The notes under the pieces were generated by a model. It was not told the origin of the DNA. It did not search any database and saw only the letters and a list, made by a program, of their open reading frames with translations. From the NCBI RefSeq assembly GCF_024748695.1, contig NZ_CP087176.1, positions 5,015,501-5,079,500 of the forward strand: DNA of 64,000 nucleotides, in the 5' to 3' direction. This DNA is from Pseudomonas sp. B21-040 (GTDB lineage Bacteria > Pseudomonadota > Gammaproteobacteria > Pseudomonadales > Pseudomonadaceae). How positions within the stretch are numbered: the first letter of the stretch is position 1; each line of letters opens with the position of its first letter. This document shows, in pieces, positions 55,089 through 64,000 of the stretch. A program made the translations under genes and the position numbers.

Positions 55089-55114
55089 GTTTTTTACGCT
55101 CTCGGTTGAGACTT

Positions 55115-56461
55115 TCAATTGATCTGGAATGGATAAACCGCGCCCAGTTTAAGGATTTGCGTCAGTTCATCCAGTGCCGTCCGGCACTCAAGCAACAATT
55201 GCGGGTCCGCGAGATCGGTTTCGGTCATGCGGTCGCGGTAGTGCTTGTCGACCCATTCGGTCAGCGTGCCGTACAACGGGGCCGTCATGATAACCCCTGG
55301 ATTGACGGCCGCCAGCTCGGTTTCATTCAGTGCGACGCGCAGCCGCAGGCAAGCCGGGCCACCGCCGTTCTGCATGCTTTGCTTGAGATCGAATACCTTC
55401 ACTTCACGGATCAGGCCGCCGGAGCCGGTCAAACCTTGCAGGTATTGCCAGACACGCTCGTTGCCACGGCACTCTTCCGGCACGATCAACAGCATCGAAC
55501 CGTCAGGACGCGACAGCAGTTGGCTGTTGAACAAGTAGGAACGAACGGCGTCTTCGACGGTAACTGCCGAACGCGGTACGCAGACTGACTGGAATTTCCC
55601 ACCGACCTTGGCGAGTTTGCTTTGCAGTTCCGCCAGCATCTGCTCGGTGTCGAGGAACGCGTCCTCGTGATAGAACAACACCTCACCGTTACCCACGGCG
55701 ATCACGTCGTTGTGAAACACGCCCTGATCGATCACCGACGGGTTCTGCTGCGCGTAGACCACGCCGTCTTCACTCAAGCCGTGCAGGCGGGCAACGGCCT
55801 GGGACGCTTCCAGTGTCTGGCGCGCCGGGTATTTCTGCGGCGCCGGGTAACGGGTATCGAAAGCGCTGCGACCGAACACGAAGAACTCGACGCCTGCTTC
55901 ACCGTATTCACGGCAGAAACGGGTGTGGTTGGCGGCGCCTTCGTCACCGAACTGCGCCACGGCCGGCAACGCGGCGTGGTGAGCAAAGTGCTTCTGATCG
56001 GCGAACATTGCCCCCAGAACGCGACTGGTGGTCGGGTGTTCGATGCTGCGGTGATATTTGCAGTTGAGGTTGGCGGCAGTGAAATGCACGCGGCCATCGG
56101 CCGTGTCGGCACTTGGGCTGACCGTGGCGGCGTTGGCCACCCACATGCTCGACGCCGAGCAACTGGCGACCAGCAACGGCATCGCTTCTTTGGCGGCGCG
56201 CTCGATCACTTGAGCATCGGTGCCGCTGAAGCCAAGACGACGCAGCGCGGCGATGTCCGGGCGTTCTTGCGGCGCCAGCACGCCCTGCTGGAAGCCCATC
56301 TCCATCAGCGATTTCATTTTCGCCAGGCCTTGCAGCGCGGCTTCCTTCGGGTTCGAAGATTGCTGGCTGTTGCTCTGGGACGCGACGTTGCCGTAGGACA
56401 GGCCGCCGTAGTTATGGGTCGGCCCCACTAGACCGTCAAAATTGACTTCATAGGATTTCAT
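55115..56461 (-). CDS. astB: N-succinylarginine dihydrolase AstB
   Basis: The 448-residue amidinotransferase-fold enzyme converts N2-succinylarginine to N2-succinylornithine, CO2 and two ammonia. The conserved N-terminus ([21 protein letters not shown]) and the catalytic cysteine in [12 protein letters not shown] near residue 370 are visible. The start at 56461 is the family start [10 protein letters not shown]. Confidence 0.94.
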   Translation of the reverse strand: MKSYEVNFDGLVGPTHNYGGLSYGNVASQSNSQQSSNPKEAALQGLAKMKSLMEMGFQQGVLAPQERPDIAALRRLGFSGTDAQVIERAAKEAMPLLVASCSASSMWVANAATVSPSADTADGRVHFTAANLNCKYHRSIEHPTTSRVLGAMFADQKHFAHHAALPAVAQFGDEGAANHTRFCREYGEAGVEFFVFGRSAFDTRYPAPQKYPARQTLEASQAVARLHGLSEDGVVYAQQNPSVIDQGVFHNDVIAVGNGEVLFYHEDAFLDTEQMLAELQSKLAKVGGKFQSVCVPRSAVTVEDAVRSYLFNSQLLSRPDGSMLLIVPEECRGNERVWQYLQGLTGSGGLIREVKVFDLKQSMQNGGGPACLRLRVALNETELAAVNPGVIMTAPLYGTLTEWVDKHYRDRMTETDLADPQLLLECRTALDELTQILKLGAVYPFQIN

Positions 56462-56523
56462 CAGCGAGGCTCCACGAGAATCTGTTGTTATAGGCTTCAA
56501 TAAATATGACTGGATGCGAATCC

Positions 56524-56656
56524 TGTAGCAGCTGCCGAAGGCTGCGTTCGGCTGCGTAGCAGTCGTTAATCGGTACACCGTGTTTCCAGATCAGAATCAT
56601 GGATACCGCAATCGCGACTGCTTCGCAGCCGAACGCAGCCTTCGGCAGGTGCTACA
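56524..56656. repeat. Intergenic repeat family B, copy 3
   Basis: The ~133 bp element has TGTAGCAGCTG and GTGCTACA ends and GGCTGCGTTCGGCTGCG arms. It lies inside the aru/ast operon between astB and astD. Confidence 0.85.
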
Positions 56657-56662
56657 TAAGCC

Positions 56663-59154
<2,492 letters not shown>

Positions 59155-59238
59155 GCTATCTCCTCAAACGGGCCGCTTGCGCCACCCGTGAAATTTCGCT
59201 GCTTTCCAGGCATTTCTTTCTGGAAATCAAAGCCGGCG

Positions 59239-60258
59239 TTAAACCGCCACCAGGCGCACGCTGGCACCTTCGCCGACTCCCAGGGCTTCGGCCGCTTCCA
59301 GGTCCAGGGTTACCGGTTTGCCGGGCGCGTAATCGAGCTCAAGCAACACGGCGCGGTAATCCTGCAATTGGGCATTGGCCACCAGATACTGACGACCGGC
59401 ACCTTTGACCGGCTCGCCGATTTTCACCGGCACGACGCGGCTCTGGGCGATCGAACGGATCCCCGTCACACGGGCGTGCAAGGTCGGGCCGCCGTCGAAA
59501 ATATCGATGTAGTGATCAGTCTCGAAACCTTCGCGCATCAGGATGTCGAAAGTGATCTGCGCCCGTGGGTGCACCTGGCCCATCGCCTCTTGAGCGGAGT
59601 CCGGCAGCAGCGGCACATAGATCGGGTAATGCGGCATCAGCTCGGCCAGGAACGTACGGCTCTTGAGGCCACACAGGCGCTCGGCTTCAGCGTAGTTGAG
59701 GTCGAAGAAGTTACGGCCGATGGCATCCCAGAATGGCGAGTCACCGTTTTCATCGCTGTAGCCAACGATCTCGGTCACCACGGAGTCGGCGAAGCGCTCC
59801 GGATGGCTGGCCACGAACAGCAGGCGGCCACGGGAATTGAGTTCGGCCCAAGGCGACCCCACCAGCTCGCGCTGTACGTAGAAACTGGTCAGCAAACTGT
59901 TGCCGGTCAGGTCGTGGCATTGGGAGAGCACGTGGATCTTGTTATGAATCTTCAGCTCGCGGGAAGCGTGCACGAAGGTTTCATTACGGAAGCTGTAGAA
60001 CGGCTCGGAATAACCCGCCGAAGCAACGATGGCCGAACAACCGACCAGTTTGCCGGTGGCGGTGTCTTCGAGGACGAAGAAATAGCTCTCTTCACCGTTG
60101 AAGCTGACTTCGGCAGAAAACGAGGCTTCGCTTGCCGCGATCTTGTCGCTCAGGCGTTCAACGTCATCCGGCAAGGAAGTGACACCAATCGGGCTATCCG
60201 CAGCCAGACGCTGTACCTCGCCCAGATCAGCCATTTGCGCGGGGCGCATCACCAGCAT
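59239..60258 (-). CDS. aruF: Arginine/ornithine N-succinyltransferase, alpha subunit (AruF)
   Basis: The 339-residue paralogue of aruG starts MLVMRPAQMADLGEVQRLAADS and shares the same AstA blocks (FRNETFVHASRELKIHN, NSLLTSFYVQREL). The alpha subunit broadens use to ornithine in Pseudomonas. The start at 60258 has AAGGAG upstream. It lies 84 bases before aruG. Confidence 0.93.
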   Translation of the reverse strand: MLVMRPAQMADLGEVQRLAADSPIGVTSLPDDVERLSDKIAASEASFSAEVSFNGEESYFFVLEDTATGKLVGCSAIVASAGYSEPFYSFRNETFVHASRELKIHNKIHVLSQCHDLTGNSLLTSFYVQRELVGSPWAELNSRGRLLFVASHPERFADSVVTEIVGYSDENGDSPFWDAIGRNFFDLNYAEAERLCGLKSRTFLAELMPHYPIYVPLLPDSAQEAMGQVHPRAQITFDILMREGFETDHYIDIFDGGPTLHARVTGIRSIAQSRVVPVKIGEPVKGAGRQYLVANAQLQDYRAVLLELDYAPGKPVTLDLEAAEALGVGEGASVRLVAV

Positions 60259-60307
60259 GGTGTCACTCCTTTCTCTAAAAACTTTCATAAGTAAAATGCC
60301 CGGCTCA

Positions 60308-60397
60308 TGTGGGAGCGGGCTTGCCCGCGATAGCGTCCTGTCAGATAACAATGAAGTCGGCTGTCAGGCCCTCATCGCGGGCAAGCCCGCTCCCACA
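60308..60397. repeat. REP pair between aruC and aruF
   Basis: TGTGGGAGCGGGCTTGCCCG and its inverse, about 45 bases apart, lie in the operon between aruC and aruF. Confidence 0.88.
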
Positions 60398-60459
60398 CTT
60401 ACTAAGCCCGGCACAAAAAATTGATTCGACGCCTGAATAGTCAGGCGTCGAAGGGTCTA

Positions 60460-61779
<1,320 letters not shown>

Positions 61780-61809
61780 TTATAGCGCAAACCCCGGATT
61801 CAGCCGGGT

Positions 61810-61825
61810 TTACGGCAATGCGACA
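61810..61825 (-). promoter_or_regulatory. ArgR-like half site upstream of aruC
   Basis: On the minus strand TGTCGC-N8-AA matches the Pseudomonas ArgR half-site consensus exactly, about 130 bases upstream of aruC. A second, weaker GCGACG-type half lies beside it. Confidence 0.65.
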
Positions 61826-61966
61826 TATAGCGTCGCAAAGGCGCAGTTTAAACTGCCGGCGCAGGTTATAGGCAGGCCTGATGAACGGTGCGGTAAATAT
61901 GTACCGCACGCCACTCATCATCATCTGTTTTGCTGGCGGCTAATCCAAACGCTAAAGGAATAGCGC

Positions 61967-64000
61967 ATGAATCAAGACGATTTTGAGCCCGCCTCGCAAC
62001 CGGACTCTCACTTTCATCACGTTTACCAAAACCTGCCCGCATGGCTATTAGAGGCATCGACCGAAACGCGCGGCGCGCTGAAGAGCGCCAGCCTTGTAGC
62101 GCCTCCCTGGCATCGCACCGCTTCGCGTCTGCAACACCTGGTGCTGAAAAGCTCAAGCCAGACGCACTGGACCGAACGAAACCGGTTGGGATCGATGTTG
62201 GCGAAGGTGCAAAACGCTCAGGATTACGCAGAGCCGATTCTGGCCTCAGCGCTGAAAACCCGCTTCGACCTGGAGCTGGATGTCAAAACCACCTTCCTGC
62301 GTCTGTACATCCCGCTGACCACACCCTGGTTTGCGATCAAGACCGGTGCCGCCCGCACCTGGACGGTGTCGATGCTCGACGCGGCGCTGCACAACTTTCA
62401 GCCATCAGAGGCCGAGGCCGGCGCTTATGAGGCTGACTCCACCTTCATCAGCGCACCGTCGCCCACAGGGCAGTTCGATACGTTGCCCGAGGTCTCTCGC
62501 AAACTCACGATCCAGGCCTTCACCCAGCTGTGCCGCGAACTGGATATCGGCGGCCAATACAACGCCTATCTCAAAGACAATCTGGGGCTGACCAACCGGG
62601 TAGCCGGGGCTGTTTTGAAATCGAAGGTCGGCCAAACAAACCAGGCAGCACTTCGCTCTGCGCTGAAGCTGGCTCATGCCCGCCGGGATATCGAGGACGA
62701 TGCCTATAACGCAATCGAGCGATTGCTCGAGGGGCGCGCGCCCATGCCACTGGACGGTTATCCCCTGCACTGTCACGACCTGAGAATGATGTCGTCATCG
62801 CTGACCGGCATCATCGTGTTCAGCGCCAAATCGAGCCACACAACCAAGGCCACCCGGATCATCGCCTACATCCCCGATGATCCGGAGCATCCGCTCAAGC
62901 AATACCCCGACACCGTGGCGTTCATGAATGAACTGACCCACAAGCTGCGCTCACCCGCTTATCAAGCGTTTTTCAGTCGATTCGTCGATCACCACGAACG
63001 GGGCTATTTCTTTGCTGATCTCAATCGTCGCCTGCAGGCCGTCACCTGGCATCGGCATACCCGTGGTGACCCACTGCCGAGCTGGCGGGAAACCCCGATC
63101 GATCATCCCAATCTACGGTTTTCGATGACCCCGTTCAGGGCGGGACTGTGGAACCACCTCTATCAGCGGCAGCTGAACAAGATCCTCAATGATGCAAGCA
63201 CCGTTGCCGTCTCCACCGCTCGCGCCGACCAGAACGCACGCTGGGCACAGTGGGACGCCTTCAGCAAAGTGGCCTCGGCGGTCCTGGAAGTCGCAACGTT
63301 CGTCGCCTTGCCGTTCGTGCCCTTCCTCGGCGAATTGATGCTGGCCTACATGGCCTATCAGGTCCTCGACGAAACCTTCGAAGGTATCGTGGACTGGGCC
63401 GAAGACCAAAAAACAGAAGCGTTCAGGCAACTGTTGAGCGTCGTCGAAACCGTGGTTCAAACGGGAACATTTGTGATCGGCAGCGCCATTGCCGCCCGCA
63501 CCTTCCAGCGCCTGCTTTCCCCTGAATCAGTGGCGCTGATCGAGCCGCTCAAGCCGGTGCCGGGCCCGGACGGAAAAACCCGTTACTGGAATCCGGACCT
63601 CACCCGCTACGAACAAACCATCGACTTGCCCGCTGGCTTGCAACCCGATGACCTTGGCCTGTACCGACACGAGAACAAGACGCTGCTGCCCCTCGAGGAA
63701 AAGCTGTACGCCGTGCAATCGAATGCCAGGACAGGTACGTTCAAGATCGAGCATCCCGACCGGGTCGACGCCTATCAGCCCACCTTGCGCCACAACGGCC
63801 ACGGTGCCTGGACGACCGAGCTGGAACAGCCGCTGAGCTGGGACCGCGATACCGTAATGCATCGCCTCGGGCATAGCGTCGAATCCTTCAGCCGCACCGA
63901 ACGCGAAGCGATCCTGCGCATCAGTGGCTATCACGACAATGTGCTACGGGAGATTCATGTCGAGAACCATCGCCCGCCCTCACTTCTGACCGACACGATC
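61967..64000 (+). CDS. N-terminal 678 residues of a large dermonecrotic-toxin-like protein
   Basis: The frame is open from the ATG at 61967 (AAAGGAA upstream) to the window end, with no stop in 678 codons. The sequence resembles the DUF6543 / dermonecrotic-toxin domain proteins of pseudomonads (e.g. HNLPAWLLEAS-like start, TRFDLELDVKTTFLRLYIPLTT, FRAGLWNHLYQRQLNKILNDAS). Those proteins are often over 1,500 residues and some carry effector domains such as NEL E3 ligases. A hydrophobic stretch (about 435-465) and a second one (about 490-505) may form a membrane insertion or translocation region. The killing domain, if any, lies outside the window. No adjacent secretion genes are visible. Confidence 0.75.
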   Translation, partial: MNQDDFEPASQPDSHFHHVYQNLPAWLLEASTETRGALKSASLVAPPWHRTASRLQHLVLKSSSQTHWTERNRLGSMLAKVQNAQDYAEPILASALKTRFDLELDVKTTFLRLYIPLTTPWFAIKTGAARTWTVSMLDAALHNFQPSEAEAGAYEADSTFISAPSPTGQFDTLPEVSRKLTIQAFTQLCRELDIGGQYNAYLKDNLGLTNRVAGAVLKSKVGQTNQAALRSALKLAHARRDIEDDAYNAIERLLEGRAPMPLDGYPLHCHDLRMMSSSLTGIIVFSAKSSHTTKATRIIAYIPDDPEHPLKQYPDTVAFMNELTHKLRSPAYQAFFSRFVDHHERGYFFADLNRRLQAVTWHRHTRGDPLPSWRETPIDHPNLRFSMTPFRAGLWNHLYQRQLNKILNDASTVAVSTARADQNARWAQWDAFSKVASAVLEVATFVALPFVPFLGELMLAYMAYQVLDETFEGIVDWAEDQKTEAFRQLLSVVETVVQTGTFVIGSAIAARTFQRLLSPESVALIEPLKPVPGPDGKTRYWNPDLTRYEQTIDLPAGLQPDDLGLYRHENKTLLPLEEKLYAVQSNARTGTFKIEHPDRVDAYQPTLRHNGHGAWTTELEQPLSWDRDTVMHRLGHSVESFSRTEREAILRISGYHDNVLREIHVENHRPPSLLTDTI

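Overview
The window is chromosomal DNA of a fluorescent Pseudomonas, most likely the P. fluorescens group. Evidence is the high GC coding style, recognisable Pseudomonas-type proteins (GacS, LdhA, OprH-PhoP-PhoQ, AmrZ, RsmA, the aru/ast arginine pathway) and three families of Pseudomonas-type intergenic repeats. No species can be fixed from sequence reading alone.

Layout. 1-12.7 kb: 3' end of gacS, ldhA, small envelope genes, arsC-wrbA-DUF2069, a Tag-like glycosylase, ttcA, a Yip1-type membrane protein, sprT, a CoA-transferase, dctA and an AraC regulator. 12.7-13.7 kb: a DUF6124-type gene that appears to have lost its usual start codon, behind a leader with competing pairings, bounded by two copies of a ~110 bp repeat. 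13.7-21 kb: oprH-phoP-phoQ with a four-repeat PhoP-like site, a dienelactone hydrolase, a phosphopantetheinyl transferase and an RstAB-like two-component pair. 21-26 kb: nrdA with a structured leader, then an intact IS3-family insertion. 26-36 kb: flagellar and chemotaxis genes flgBCDE (minus strand), cheV-cheR (minus strand), flgA, flgM, flgN and flgZ (plus strand). Between flgB and cheR lies a lower-GC S-type pyocin/immunity cassette whose toxin gene carries a one-base frameshift. 36-47 kb: MFS transporter, glutamine-synthetase-like ligase, a soluble kinase with a receiver-TPR partner, an autotransporter remnant, tRNA-Arg(CCT), a sigma54-type small gene, phnN, amrZ, mgtE, two tRNA-Arg(ACG) and tRNA-Ser(GCT). 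47-62 kb: rsmA, lysC, alaS, ltaE, an FMN riboswitch with ribH, and the arginine succinyltransferase operon. 62-64 kb: the first 678 codons of a very large toxin-like protein that runs off the window.

Shared logic. GacS and RsmA are the top and bottom of the Gac/Rsm cascade. The motility block carries visible sigma54 (flgB, flgA) and sigma28 (flgM) promoters plus AmrZ and the c-di-GMP brake FlgZ. PhoPQ-OprH and MgtE both relate to magnesium. The aru/ast genes form one arginine-catabolic operon with an ArgR-like site. Most attractive for follow-up are the DUF6124 leader, the frameshifted pyocin, the sigma54 promoter with twin palindromes, and the truncated giant toxin.
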